Below are positions 44,522 to 55,259 of a stretch of DNA of 64,000 nt, in pieces. The notes beneath the pieces were generated by a model that saw nothing but the letters and a program-made list of their open reading frames with translations, was not told where the DNA came from and did no database searches. The translations under genes were made by a program, and so were the position numbers. The stretch's first letter is position 1, and the number at the start of each line of letters is the position of its first letter. The stretch comes from Rhodotorula mucilaginosa. Its lineage: Eukaryota; Basidiomycota; Microbotryomycetes; Sporidiobolales; Sporidiobolaceae. The DNA lies in assembly GCA_034406715.1 (NCBI GenBank), contig CP137873.1:620001-684000 (forward strand), read 5' to 3'.

Positions 44522-44918
44522 GGCGTAGGGCGAGAGACGGGCTAGGTGCTGGTACGGACGAGTTCGCTGTACTGCTAGCCTGAGCATGCAGGTGCTTGAC
44601 CTCGCTCAACAGCAACCCATCGCTGATGAGAACCTTTGCGTCGGAATTTCATTTTGCACCATTGCACCCAGCATTCAGCTCTAGAGGATTCCTATGTGCG
44701 GCGATATTCTGCCTTACTCTATACCATCTGTGGAAATGCACCCCGATCTTTGCTTTGCAAGGGTCGAGTTGTTGCCGCCGTGTTTGGCCACTCCGAGTGA
44801 ACTCCGCTTTCGCTTTGGCTTCCGCTCCGCTTCTTCCCCTCGTACGCGGGACGCGGGACGCAATCCAAATGGGCGTTCCTCCTTGAGACCCGGTTGCCCT
44901 GCTCTCGTCCGACCAAGC
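44522..44918. other. Divergent promoter region, Cid1-like / YcsI-like genes
   Basis: Gap of 397 bp between two divergent start codons. It contains a small GGACGC direct repeat (about 44848-44862). In-frame upstream ATGs for the plus-strand gene exist at 44694 and 44736 but give no recognisable protein. Confidence 0.5.
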
Positions 44919-45901
44919 ATGACCATCTCGCCGACTTCGCTCACTCCGCGCGCCGTTCGGCAGGCGTGCCGTGACGGAAGTTGGAACTACCCGTCGACTG
45001 CTGGAATTTGCGAAGGCTACGTACAGGCGAACCTCGTCATCCTCCCCTCCAAGTACGCCGACGACTTTCGGAACCTCTGCGCCCGCAACCCGGTCCCTTG
45101 CCCCCTCCTCGGCGAGACAAAAAAGGGCGACCCGACGATCCCCTCTCACCTCGCGGCCGATTGCGACATCCGCACCGATGCACCGCTCTACCGCATCTAC
45201 AAGGGAGGCAAACTCGTCGAGGAGAAGAAGGACATCCTCGCCGAGTGGGACGACGACGACTCGGTCGGGTTCTTGATCGGCTGCAGTTTCTCGTTCGAAG
45301 CGGCGTTGATCAACGGAGGCCTTACGCCCAGGCAGATCGAGATCGGTCGCAACGTTCCCATGTACCGGACCAAGACTCCGCTCGCTCCCGCCGGTCGTGA
45401 GTAACTTGTTTCCCTTTGTCTCCTTCATTCCTTTTGCGCCTCACTCGCCCACCACGCTGACCTCGTCGCCACCCTCATCGCAGGTCTCGGTGGACACATG
45501 GTCGTCTCGATGCGACCCTACCCACCCGAAGCGATCGAGCAAGTCCGCGACCTGACTCGACCCTTCATCCGCACGCACGGCGAACCGATCGCCTGGGGCG
45601 CAGAGGGCGCCGCCGCTCTCGGGATCGATGACCCAGAGGGCAAGAACCCCGACTTTGGCGACGCGAGCGAGATTCGAGAGGGAGAAGTGCCCGTCTACTG
45701 GGGGTGAGTTACCGGACTGTGACTGCGCTCGCTTGAATCGCGTGCGCACGGGCTGATTGCGCAGCTCGCGTCTTGACACGCAGATGCGGAGTCACGCCAC
45801 AACTCAGCGTGATGGATTCGAAGATCCCCGAGATTGTCTGCGGACACTCGCCTGGGCACATGCTCCTGCTCGACATCCGCGACGAGGACGTGTGCCAGTA
45901 G
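44919..45901 (+). CDS. YcsI/DUF1445 family putative hydro-lyase (D-glutamate cyclase-like)
   Basis: Three exons, 44919-45396, 45484-45703 and 45784-45901; 271 aa, the normal family length. Conserved blocks: GICEGYVQANLVILPSKYA, ARNPVPCPLLGETKKGDP, CDIRTDAPLYRIYKGGKLV, VGFLIGCSFSFEAALI, IGRNVPMYRTKTPLAPAG, MVVSMRPYP, GEVPVYWGCGVTPQLSVM and CGHSPGHMLLLDI. These match bacterial YcsI nearly end to end. A domain of this family is part of the mammalian D-glutamate cyclase, which makes 5-oxo-D-proline; in Bacillus subtilis ycsI sits in the operon of the PxpABC 5-oxoprolinase. The start at 44919 follows ACC-A-AGC context and gives MTISPTSLTPRAV. See the neighbouring carrier, regulator and oxoprolinase genes. 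Confidence 0.93.
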
Positions 45902-46286
45902 AAAGGGTTCCCTTGTTGTAAAGACTTCTCTCTTCATCGCTTTTCTTGAGTTCCAACCCTGACCGGACGATCTTGAATGCGGAACGGGCGCCAAGGAGAC
46001 CATCCGCCCGGGAAGACGGAAAGCGGCATCCCTTCTCCTTCCCGGCTCTCTTTCCGAGCTCTTTTCCCCAGCGGGTCACTTCTTGATCTCGCGCCGCATG
46101 CAGACAGAGTGACCATGACTCGGCCGTTCCGAGGAAGAGATCAGTTCGGAAGCTGTAAGGCAGCCGCTTTTCTCCTTCTCCAGTGGCGCAAGCTCGAAGC
46201 CGAACGAACGAGATACTGTATACTATATTCCATCTCCCCGAGTCTGAGTAACACGAACCTTCTACAATCAAAGTATATAGATGTAA
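45902..46286. other. Convergent 3' intergenic region
   Basis: Lies between the stops of the YcsI-like gene (+) and the Dal5-type carrier (-). Nothing seen beyond AT-richer patches (46214-46282) suited to 3' end formation. Confidence 0.5.
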
Positions 46287-48614
46287 TCACCACTTGTACA
46301 TGAAGGAGTGAGACCTGTCGCCCGTGACACCGCTCCGCTCTTCCGCCTCCTTTTCGGAAGGGGTCATCGCCAATTTGCGCGCGTTGCGGGATTTGAGCAG
46401 CCAGAGCTGAACGCACGACCAACCAAGTCCCCATACCATCGAGGCAAGAGAAACGGCATGGCCGAGACGGTAGTGCGGTCTGTCGCTGGACCGGTACTGT
46501 TTCGAGGGAAGAAAATCAAGTCAGAACTCGGGAATACGAGCACTAGGCTTATCCTAATACTCACGATTTGACCGGCAACGATTCCACCAGTGTTACCTGT
46601 GTGCGGAAGAGCCGAAGCAAGTCAGGCTCGACCCGGAACAGCTCGAGGAAACCAGCTCGAGAAGGAGAAGACTCACCCATCAACTGCTGGATGCCGATAG
46701 CGGTCGCTCGTTTACGATCTCCAGCGACATTGATGTTGAGATGCGATACGTTCAATCCTACGGCTGTGTAGATGCCAGCTGTGAAAGCAGAGGATGAAGG
46801 GAGGGTCAGGGGAGCTCTCGGAAGCGAGAAACGGACGTTTTTGACGTACTTGCGCAAAGGCTGCGGATATGTTCGAGCTTCGTCAGTCTGGCGTATAGAG
46901 GAGGACTGTATGCATCCACGAGACTCACAAGCATGCGAAAAGCGAGACGCCGACGGAGTTCTGGACGGCGACGAGAAGAACGTATCCGACGCAGGTGACG
47001 AGGCCGGTCGGAAGGATCAGCCAGAAGCGGATGTCCTTTTTGTCGCTGATGGCAGCGCAGCAAAGGTACACGATTGCAGCCCATGCGTAGCTGTTCCAGC
47101 AAGTAAAAGGGATAGAGGCGATTCATATAAGCGAGATCCGTGAAATCTGCGGAGATCACGAAAATTGAGAACGTACACCGGAGCGGTTAAGAGCTGCGAG
47201 TTGATAGTCGAGTAGCCGAGCGCCTTGACTATGACAACAAGGAAAGTCGAGAAGCCGTAAAGGCAGATGCTGGAAGCGAGCGGAAGTCAGCGAACGCCGT
47301 ACGAGCGAGCGATTGTTCCGAATTGACTCACTCGAAGCCAAACTGCATGGCACCCGAGATATACACGAGCGGCTCTGCGAAAGCCTTGCGGACCTCCGCC
47401 CACGAGAACTCCTGCTTTCCGCGGTACTCGGCGGCTTGCAGGTCGCGAACGCGCATGAGGAGTTTTTGCCGGGGAGTCAAGAACCATGCGCTTTGATACG
47501 AGTCGGCGATGAAGAAGGGCGAGATGATGCCGAGGAAGATGGTGATAACGCCGAGCCAGACGTAGATGTGCTGCCAGCCGGCAAGGCCGAGGTGACCGTC
47601 AAGCTTGATGAAACCGGCGCCTGCGAAACGCGTCTATCAGTATACGACTTCCGGCAAGAACAAGCGGGAGAGATCACAACTCACAGATGAGTCCACCGAC
47701 AACACCACTGACGGCGGCAGCGACGAACATGATCGACGTTCGCCAAGCGAGTTCGTTGCGCTGCGAGGGGTCGAACTCGAAGAGATCAATACTCGGCACG
47801 ACGACCGCTTCCCCGCAGCTCGTAGATCTACGCCTAAGAGTATGTGGGATGTGAGGAGGAAACTGACCTGGTACCACAGCGACAGAGTCAAGAACAAGCA
47901 CGGCGTCAAGGCGCTCTCGAGCAATCCGAGAATGAGACGGCAGGCGATGAGGCCGGCGTAATTTGTGATGAATCCGTTGCCGAGTACGACGGCCCCCCAA
48001 GCAATAACGACGGTCGGGAGGAGGCGCGAAGCCTTGAGAGTCTTCAGGATAGTAGTCCACATGGGTCTGCCGGCAGCGGGAGAAAGTCAGCACTCTGTCG
48101 GGCAATTATCGGAGTTCCATCGCCAGCTACGCACTCGAAGGTGACATATGTTGCGCTACGAAGTCTTAGAATGTCAGTCTCGGGAACAGGTCTGCAGCGT
48201 AGAAGAAGCGGGGACTGACTAGAAAATCGATGCCGCCACAGACAATCCGTTCGGAGGCGCGTTGATGTCGACGAGCATACCCGCGGAGGCGGCATTACCC
48301 AGTTGCGAGCGGTCGAGGAAGGCGATGAGGTACTGTACGCGAGAGCCCGTTAAGTGCCGACCCGATGCTGAACTTGATGAAAAGGAAAAAAAAAAAAGCG
48401 AACTTACCAAAATGCAGACGAGCGGACCGAGGACGAGATCGAGCCGGCGCAGGAGGACCTTCTGCTCCGCGGGGCTAATCACATAGCGCACGAGCTCCTC
48501 GTCCGACGAGTGCTCGTCGATTTCTTGCTCGGCGTAACCAACGTGACCTTCGAGGAGGTCGCCGTTCTTCTCGACGGAGGAGCCGACGTCGCTCTTTTGT
48601 TCGGCGGCGCCCAT
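46287..48614 (-). CDS. Dal5-type MFS carrier (anion:cation symporter family)
   Basis: Plasma-membrane uptake of an organic acid, lactam or ureide, by family. Twelve exons: 48408-48614, 48220-48332, 48135-48155, 47868-48066, 47685-47760, 47332-47620, 47177-47269, 46929-47090, 46850-46860, 46677-46778, 46565-46596, 46287-46496; 504 aa. The acidic N-tail ends in RRLDLVLGPLVCIL, then YLIAFLDRSQLGNA with the family's LDRxxxGNA. Further blocks: YATYVTFEPMW, AGLIACRLILGLLESALTPC, ICLYGFSTFLVVIVKALGYS, QLLTAPVYAWAAI and GDRKRATAIGIQQLMGNTGG. Exons 3 and 9 are only 21 and 11 nt; both are demanded by the family alignment and have good splice sites. Intron 1 has a T12 tract on the sense strand. Likely co-functions with the adjacent oxoprolinase genes. 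Confidence 0.92.
46850..46860 (-). other. 11-nt microexon of the Dal5-type carrier
   Basis: The 11 bases between a CCGCAG acceptor and a GTACGT donor join a preceding TT and a following CT to give ACFLCATGIY, restoring the membrane helix. Flanking introns are 68 and 71 nt. Confidence 0.75.
48386..48397. repeat. A12 run (sense T12) in carrier intron 1
   Basis: Twelve A on the plus strand inside intron 1 (48333-48407) of the minus-strand carrier gene, a T tract on the transcript near the donor. Confidence 0.85.
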
Positions 48615-49335
48615 CGTTCTTTGTCTAAAGGTAGCTTTGGCGGTGAGAGGTCGAGGACAGATACGAATAATCTGTTTCTCGCACGGTTGCGGAGCCCTTG
48701 AGGAGTAGCGAAGCGATGCGATAAGAGAAGGGAAGCAAGCCGTTCGAGAGCGTGGCGAAGAACAGCGACGCGGTCTCGGTGCGGCTTCCCCGAGCTTGAT
48801 AGCGGTTAAGCGGAGACCGTAGCGATGATCGAGTGGCCGCTCTCTTGCTTGGACGAGCGGAAATGACAGGGAGATGAGCAGGAAGAGATTGGGTGTGGGC
48901 GCAGAGGCCCCACTTTTCTTGCGAGGAATTCATCCGGAGCGCCGTCCGGAATTCAATCCGCAACTGCACATGATTGTAACTGAGTACTGTTATGCTCAGC
49001 AGCACGGAACAAGAGCGGCATTCCGCGCGCGTTGCGTTGGCAGCGCCGGGGACAGAGGACCTCCGGCGTGAAGTGGATGCGTACAGCACCTCCGTTTCCG
49101 GGTCCGTGCTCAGACATTTTTTCTGCTCAGCTCCGTGATCATTCTGCAGACTTGCATGGCCGATTATTGCACTACGGTGATGTTCTGAGCGAGAGTCTCT
49201 ATGCAAAGAAGTAGCTCTTCTCTGCGGCTTAAGGACTATCTTCCGAACGAAGTTGCTCTCAGCGTTTGGACTCGGATCGCTTCATCAAGTGTGTGCGGAG
49301 TTATTCTCGCTGCAAGACCCTAATCTCTACGGAAT
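48615..49335. promoter_or_regulatory. Upstream region of the Dal5-type carrier, with an imperfect dyad
   Basis: A gap of 721 bp. At 48925-48954 two GAATTC sites flank two CCGGA half-sites: GGAATTCATCCGGA on the left and TCCGGAATTC on the right. CGG-type inverted pairs are what Zn2Cys6 dimers bind, and such a regulator is encoded next door. The centre lies about 325 bp upstream of the carrier ATG. Whether it is an operator is a guess. Confidence 0.3.
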
Positions 49336-52163
49336 CTACTGCAGTCCGGTATACCCTCCCCAGAACGGATACGACGATCCTGCTCCGAAGTCCGTAGCGC
49401 CGCGTCCCTCTGCGCTCAGCAAACTCGCGAGCACATCGTCGCTCAGGGGCGCGTTGTTCGGCATCGGGGGCGGATGATGAGCCGTCGGTGCAAAGAAAGG
49501 CCACAAGGGAGTGTTGTTATATGGTGGATATGCGAAAGGGGCAGCTTGAGCGCCTTGCTGGAAGGACGGCGTCGAGTTCGAGTGGGACGGTGCCGGGAAC
49601 GTCTCGACGCCGAGAGCGCTCATGGAAGATGGAGCTGGCGATGGAACGGCGAATGCGGGAGGCGCTGAGGTACCGGCATTTGTCGGAGGGGTCCAGCCCA
49701 TAGCGCGGAGGGTTTTTGCGAGCTCGGATTCCGGATCGAGCGCCTGCTGAGCGGCGGAGAGAGCCGGGTCGCTCGAGCCGGAGGGACCGGCTGTCACGGG
49801 GGGTGCAGGTGGCGGCGACTGCAGGTCTGCAGGTGGCGGGCACCACTTCTGGACGAGACCCTCGAAAATCGTGGCGGTCTGGAGAGCACATGCGTGGGCG
49901 CGACCCATCTCGCGCAGTATCCGCCCGCAGGCTTCGGTGCCGTTTCGAGCATCCTCCGCTCGCCTCCCGTGCACTTTTGCGTCGGTCGTGACGAGGGCGA
50001 GGAGATGAGTCGTCGCAGCCGCGAAAGCAAATTGCGTCGCGCTGATCGGCGCGTACCGGAGGCCGGGGCTCCTTTGATAAAGCTGTGAGCCGGGAGGACA
50101 GGGTTAGCTGACTTGACCGGGCGGACAGGGGAGGCAACTGGATGTTGGCACTCACCTCGAAAAGCCCGACGATTCGAGTCGCGGCAGAAGTGCACCGCTT
50201 GATGGCGGATTCGTTTTGCGGGAACGGACGGTGGAGGAGGATGGAACAAAAGTGGAAGTAGGCGTTCACCCTAAGTGGTGATGTGATGTCAACGAACGCT
50301 ATGTAGCCATGCACTTCCCCTTTTCCCCCACTCACATGATGATGTGCGGAGCAGGCGGGCGGGACGTCTGCGGAGCGATCCGGAGCTCGGCGGGCAAGGC
50401 TGCGAACCAAGTCTCGAGCTCGACGCTGCACAGGGTGTGTGATGTAAGAAGGGCGTGCTTCTTGCGAAAGAAACCGGAAAGAACCTACTTGAGTTCCGAG
50501 ATGCGGTTGAGCAGAACTGGCGACTGAAGATTGACGCGCAAAGCGTATACGGTAGTCATGATGCGCTCTTCGATGACCGCGAGGCGGCAAGTGTAGTGGA
50601 AGGTCGACGAGAGGTAGCCGGGTGTCGGTTTCGGTGGCGGGTCGGACGAGCAGTCTCCCGGGAGCGGCGACCACGGTTGGCGGTCCAGCTGCCGATCGAT
50701 AGATGGCAAGGAGGGTTCAAGCTGGGCGCGCAAGACGCTCGGGTTCCGTCCGACGTAAGCGCTCCAGAGCTTGTCTTGGACGTAGGCGAGAAAGAGTGTA
50801 CGGTCCCTCGCGGACCGTGCCTCCTCCGAAAGGACGCCTCGCTCGACGTATTGCGAGCAGTCGATACCGAGGCCGAGAGTGTGCAGCATCCTGAACGCAA
50901 TGCCGGAATAGATATATCCGATTCCTTGTCGACCGCTACCGGAGCCGTGTGATCCGATCAGGAGGAGACCCTGCAAGGTGGCGAGAGTCGGTCGTTCCCC
51001 TTCGCGTTCGAGTTCGGACTTGGCCTGCGCGGCCAGCGCGTCCGAGATGGCCACCTTGTCAGAGACGATACGAGGATCGTCGCTGAACGAGCAGGCGAGC
51101 GAGAGGAGGGCATTATGTAGGAGTGGTGAATAGTTGGATGTCCGTGGTGGCGTCGACGCCGACGAACCCCCGCCGAGGCAGACGGCGAGATCATGGCGGA
51201 AAGCGGTCTCGTCGACCCACCAGCACCATCTGTAGAGGATCAAGTTTCAATAACTTCTACGACCTGGACTTTGCGGAACAAAAAACCACTCACCCGTTGA
51301 AGTATGTGAAAAAGCGCCGCAAAAGGTCCTCATGCAAAGGCTCGTCCCAGTCCTGGGCCACGCGCTCCGGTAGGTAGCGCGACCATTCCAGCGGACCGGA
51401 CGGGGTCGAGGACATTCGGCGGTCGAGGAAAGAACCTGCCGCGCGAGGCAACGAGGCGACCGGCGATTTCGACAAACGCGCGTCGTCTGTGCTCCCTGGC
51501 GAGGTCGCAATACCGGATGGTTCCCCGAGGTGCTGAAAAGCCGAAGTAGGACCATCTAATGTTGGGTGCAGGTGTAAGTGCGGTGCCTTCGTGAGAAACG
51601 GAAACGGCAAAGCAAAGAGGAAGAAGTTTTGGCTCGCTCACATTGCAGGAACTCGAACGTCTCCTCGTCGAGTTTCAAGCGATCGAGTCCCGCCGCAGTC
51701 GAGTCCTCGGCTCCGTCCTCGCCCTCGTCCATGGCCGGGCCGTTCAGCATTCCCTCGAGGACCTTGATCCGCTCCTCGAGGGCGGCGACGTAGTGTCGAG
51801 CTGGCGGTTTCCTCCCGTCCGTATCGACCGAGTAGCTGCATTCGTCATGATACAGTTGGCAAGTCGCTGCAGATCCCGGCACTTTCGTCAGTCTACGCTG
51901 AGTCTACTTCGGGAAACAGCGGAATTCTCAGGTGGTGGGGGTGAAAGGACTCACAGCAGGGATTGCCGCCGTCGCATTTGCTCTTTCTGCTGGGCCACAG
52001 GCAGGGTCAGCAATGTACAGAGTGATCTCGTTTCTGTGCGGACTCGCCTCCTCCGGCAGGGCGCGCACGCTCTCGACGCATTCGTCCGACTGCGCCTCGC
52101 CGACTCTGTTGTGCTCGAGACGGCTTTCCGCGGTTCCGTTTCCGAGCGGCGGCGGTTCAGCAT
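49336..52163 (-). CDS. Zn2Cys6 transcription factor
   Basis: Fungal binuclear-cluster regulator, 775 aa. Eight exons: 52048-52163, 51955-51986, 51642-51866, 51294-51555, 50489-51229, 50336-50425, 50156-50270, 49336-50082. The cluster is spread over the first three exons: CAPCRRRKSKCDGGNPC then STCQLYHDEC, with the canonical spacing C-x2-C-x6-C-x5-C-x2-C-x6-C. The spacing fits only if intron 1 (51987-52047) uses a GC donor (GCGAGT). A coiled coil (YVAALEERIKVLEGML) follows. The fungal-specific transcription factor domain runs about 200-480 (FFTYFNGWCWWVDETAFRHD, FRMLHTLGLGIDCSQY, RTLFLAYVQDKLWSAYVGR). The tail is proline-rich. Start chosen at 52163; an in-frame ATG at 52316 also exists. Its position between the carrier and HyuB genes suggests a local pathway regulator. 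Confidence 0.92.
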
Positions 52164-52435
52164 GAGCGTACTGCAGCAGCAGTGCAACGCACGTCTCGGT
52201 CGAGCACCGGTGCGGATGGGAGAGGTGAAAGATAAGGTCACGGCCGGAACTTCTCTCGCAGCCACGCGCGAGTCGGCCGACCACGGGGTGTCTGACCTTT
52301 TCTCGGTCGCTTTCACTCTTCCCTACAGCTCGTGAACAGACCGTGGAACATCTGGTCCGACGATCTCCCAGAAAGACCAGAGATGTCGACGAGGAAACCG
52401 GCCAAAAAATGTACATGCAAGATTCAAGAACTAGC

Positions 52436-54743
52436 TCAAACCCCAAGCTGTGCCGCAGCACGCTCAGCCAGACTTCCGACCATACCGACAAGAGTCTGCT
52501 TTGGTGTAGGCTTGGTCGGCTCGATCGGGTCCGAGTCTCCCTCCTTGCCGTAAGCGCCGGCGCCCGGAGTCCAGATCACGAATCGGTCGCCGGGCCCCAT
52601 CTTGACCGTATTCCGCGGACCCAAGTTCACGACGCTGTACAAACGTCGAAGAATCTGTCAGTATGGAGAGGAACGGCTGACTCCGAGAGAGTGAGAGAGA
52701 AGAGGAGGGACTCACCGAGGCGTCGAGTCGTTCTCCTTCCAGTCACCGTCCTCCCGTCTCCGCTGCTTGATCCAGAGGTTGCGTCCCCGCTGACCGCCCT
52801 CACCGCCCTTGAGCCCGTACGGCTGGTTCACCCTTCGCTCCGACAAGATCGACACCTGCAGCGGGATGTGGAACTCCATGTCGCGGACGACACCGTCTCC
52901 GCCGTTCCAGCGACCTTTGCCGCCCGAACCCTCGCGGATCGAGAACTCGTGCAGCAGGACGGGGTACCTCCGCTCGAGGATCTCGACGTCGGTGCAGCGC
53001 GTGTTGGTCATGTGCACCTGCACGCCACTCTCGCCGTGCCAGCCGGGTCCGGCACCCGCACCGCCGCAAATCGTTTCGCTGTAGGTCGGCATTGATGTCA
53101 GTCTCGATGCAACGGAAAGACTCAGTCAATGTAGGAACAGGGACGCACTAGTATCCCCATCCGTCGGTGACCTTGCCGTCCTTTTCGACCCGGTCGACAC
53201 CCCACGAAGCGTTGTTGCTGCAATTGACAATCCACGTTGAGTTCGAGACACGCGTCCGCCACAGCAGAGAAAGAGAGACATAGAAAAGGCCTCACCAGTC
53301 ACCCTGAGAAGCAGCGACCGCCTCGAAGCAGCGCAGGACGACATCCGTAATCCGCTGCGAGGTGCAGACGTTGCCGCCGACCACGGCCGCCGTGTCACTC
53401 GGGTTGAGCAGCGAGTCTTTCGGGACCTTGAGCTCGATGGGAGCGAGGCAGCCGGCGTTAAGCGGGATCTGCAGCGAATCCAACAGGCAAATATGAGCTG
53501 ATGGAACAAATCGGGTGCGGGAGTTTTGGAAACGCACCTCCTCGTCGACGAGAATCCGCAAGCAGTAGATGACGGCGGACGAGCAGACGGCGAGCGGTGC
53601 GTTGAGCGACGACCGCGATTCGGGACTCGTTCCTTCAAAGTCGAAAACGGCGCTGCCCTTGTCGGCGTCGATCGTGATCGTGAGCTCGATCGGGGAACCG
53701 TCGTCCATGTAGTCGATGGCGTGGAGAACGTTCTTGCCGGCGCGCTCGACGGCCTTGCGGAGGAGGTTGCGGACGGCAAACTCGGCGTTCTCCTTGATGA
53801 AGCGCATGTAGGTCTGCACCGTCTCGAGACCGTACTCCTCGATGACTGTGCGCAGAAGCATGAGGTCAATTCATCGCACAAGAAAATGAGCATTTAACAG
53901 GAAAGGCCACTCACGTCCGTGCAAAAGCTGCGTGCCCCGGTGGTTGGCCGAGATCTGAGCCTGCAAGTCGGACTCGACGTCGCGGAAGCAGCGAGCGCCC
54001 GACGAGCCCGGATACTTGGCCGGCTCGGTGACCAACCGCTCGTAGAGGCCGTCCCGGTCGTACTTGCCGGCGCGGACAATCTTGAAGCTGGAGATCCGGG
54101 CGCCTTCTTCGAAGATGGTGGTCGAGGTCGGGGGCATGGATCCGGCGAGGATGCCGCCGACGTCAGCGTGGTGACCCCTCGACGCGGTGAAGAAGATGAT
54201 GTTCTTGTTCTCGGCGTCAAAGACGGGCGTGATGACGGTGATGTCGGGAAGGTCTGCAGAGTGAGAGTGCGAGCAGGTGAGCTTCCGTCACAACTACCAT
54301 TCGGCACCGACCGAAGCCCGATGCGAGAGTCTGCTGCTACTTACGCGAGCCTCCAGCAGTCGGACTGTTGGTGAGGAGGACGTCTCCGGGCATGATGCCG
54401 TCGCCGCTCGGAGCGTCGGGTCCGATCCCGAGGTGGTTGACTTGCCAGCGGACGGCGAACGACATCGACCCCAAGTGGACGGGAAGGTGGGGCGCATTGG
54501 CGATCAAGTCTCCGTTCGGGGCAAAGAGGGCGCACGAGTAGTCGAGGCGCTCTTTGATGTTGGTCGACTGCGGGTAGGCGACGGGTCAGTGTTTGATCTC
54601 TCTTGCGGCTATTCGGAGTGCAGACGGCGACTTGCGATTGAAGTAAGCTGAAGAGCACGCCCGGCCGCTTCTGCTACACTCATAAAGCGGTTGGCGAACA
54701 GAGTGAGCAGGATGGGGTCGGGCTTGTCGAGTGGGATCGTCAT
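52436..54743 (-). CDS. Oxoprolinase/hydantoinase B-type subunit (HyuB)
   Basis: Acts with a HyuA-type subunit in ATP-dependent opening of 5-oxoproline or a hydantoin. Eight exons: 54636-54743, 54345-54567, 53915-54253, 53538-53845, 53296-53468, 53149-53217, 52716-53078, 52436-52634; 593 aa. Family blocks: [125 protein letters not shown] and [20 protein letters not shown]. Intron 1 (54568-54635) begins GCAAGT and joins LQLTSI to STNIKERL as the family requires. In yeast Oxp1 and animal OPLAH this domain is fused behind the A domain; here it is a separate gene, divergent from HyuA. Confidence 0.93.
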
Positions 54744-55259
54744 GTTGACAAGGTGATAAGGTCGAGGGTGCGGGCGATGAAGGTGCCGCGGCTTTTCTAA
54801 GTGTAGCGCAGAGAGACAAGAGCTAGTGTAGCAGCGCCGGGCGAGCTGTCTGTAGAGCGCAGGCAGTCGGAGGAGAACGACAAGCGAGAAGGCCGATGAG
54901 ACGAGGTGTGGACGAGCGAAGGAGGCGGGTCGAGTGCTGGAAGTTGGCCCCACGGAATCGAGGATGATTCCCGTGCTGGTCTGGCTGTGCAAGAGTACCG
55001 CGGGACTCGTTAGAGAAGCGAGACGGAGCAAGGCCCCGTGTGATTTCCCCCACCCAACCCCGGCCGGAGTGCTTCGGAACCGAGCGCGAGCCGAGCGATT
55101 TCCGTGTGGGGTAACCGCCGCAACGTCGACTTCCGATCAACTCGCTCGCTCGACTCGCCCGCTACGGCCCAATCGAGCGGATTTGCACATCCACGGGGCA
55201 GGACTGAGAGCAGAAACAAGACCCGCACGCCGAGCCGAGACACGCGCATCCCGCCCAAA
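54744..55259. promoter_or_regulatory. Bidirectional promoter region of HyuB and HyuA
   Basis: About 516 bp between divergent start codons. It contains a CCGGCCGG palindrome near 55065, followed by a CGG spaced 8 bases later, which could be a Zn2Cys6 site. The HyuA frame stays open upstream to about 55104, so the HyuA start, and thus the exact gap, is uncertain. Confidence 0.45.

Noticed and set aside
48121-48140. Donor GTAGCT after TTCGAGTGC in the Dal5-type carrier
   Set aside because: It leaves the next exon out of frame; the GTGCGT donor three bases earlier gives VTFEPMWTT, as the family requires.
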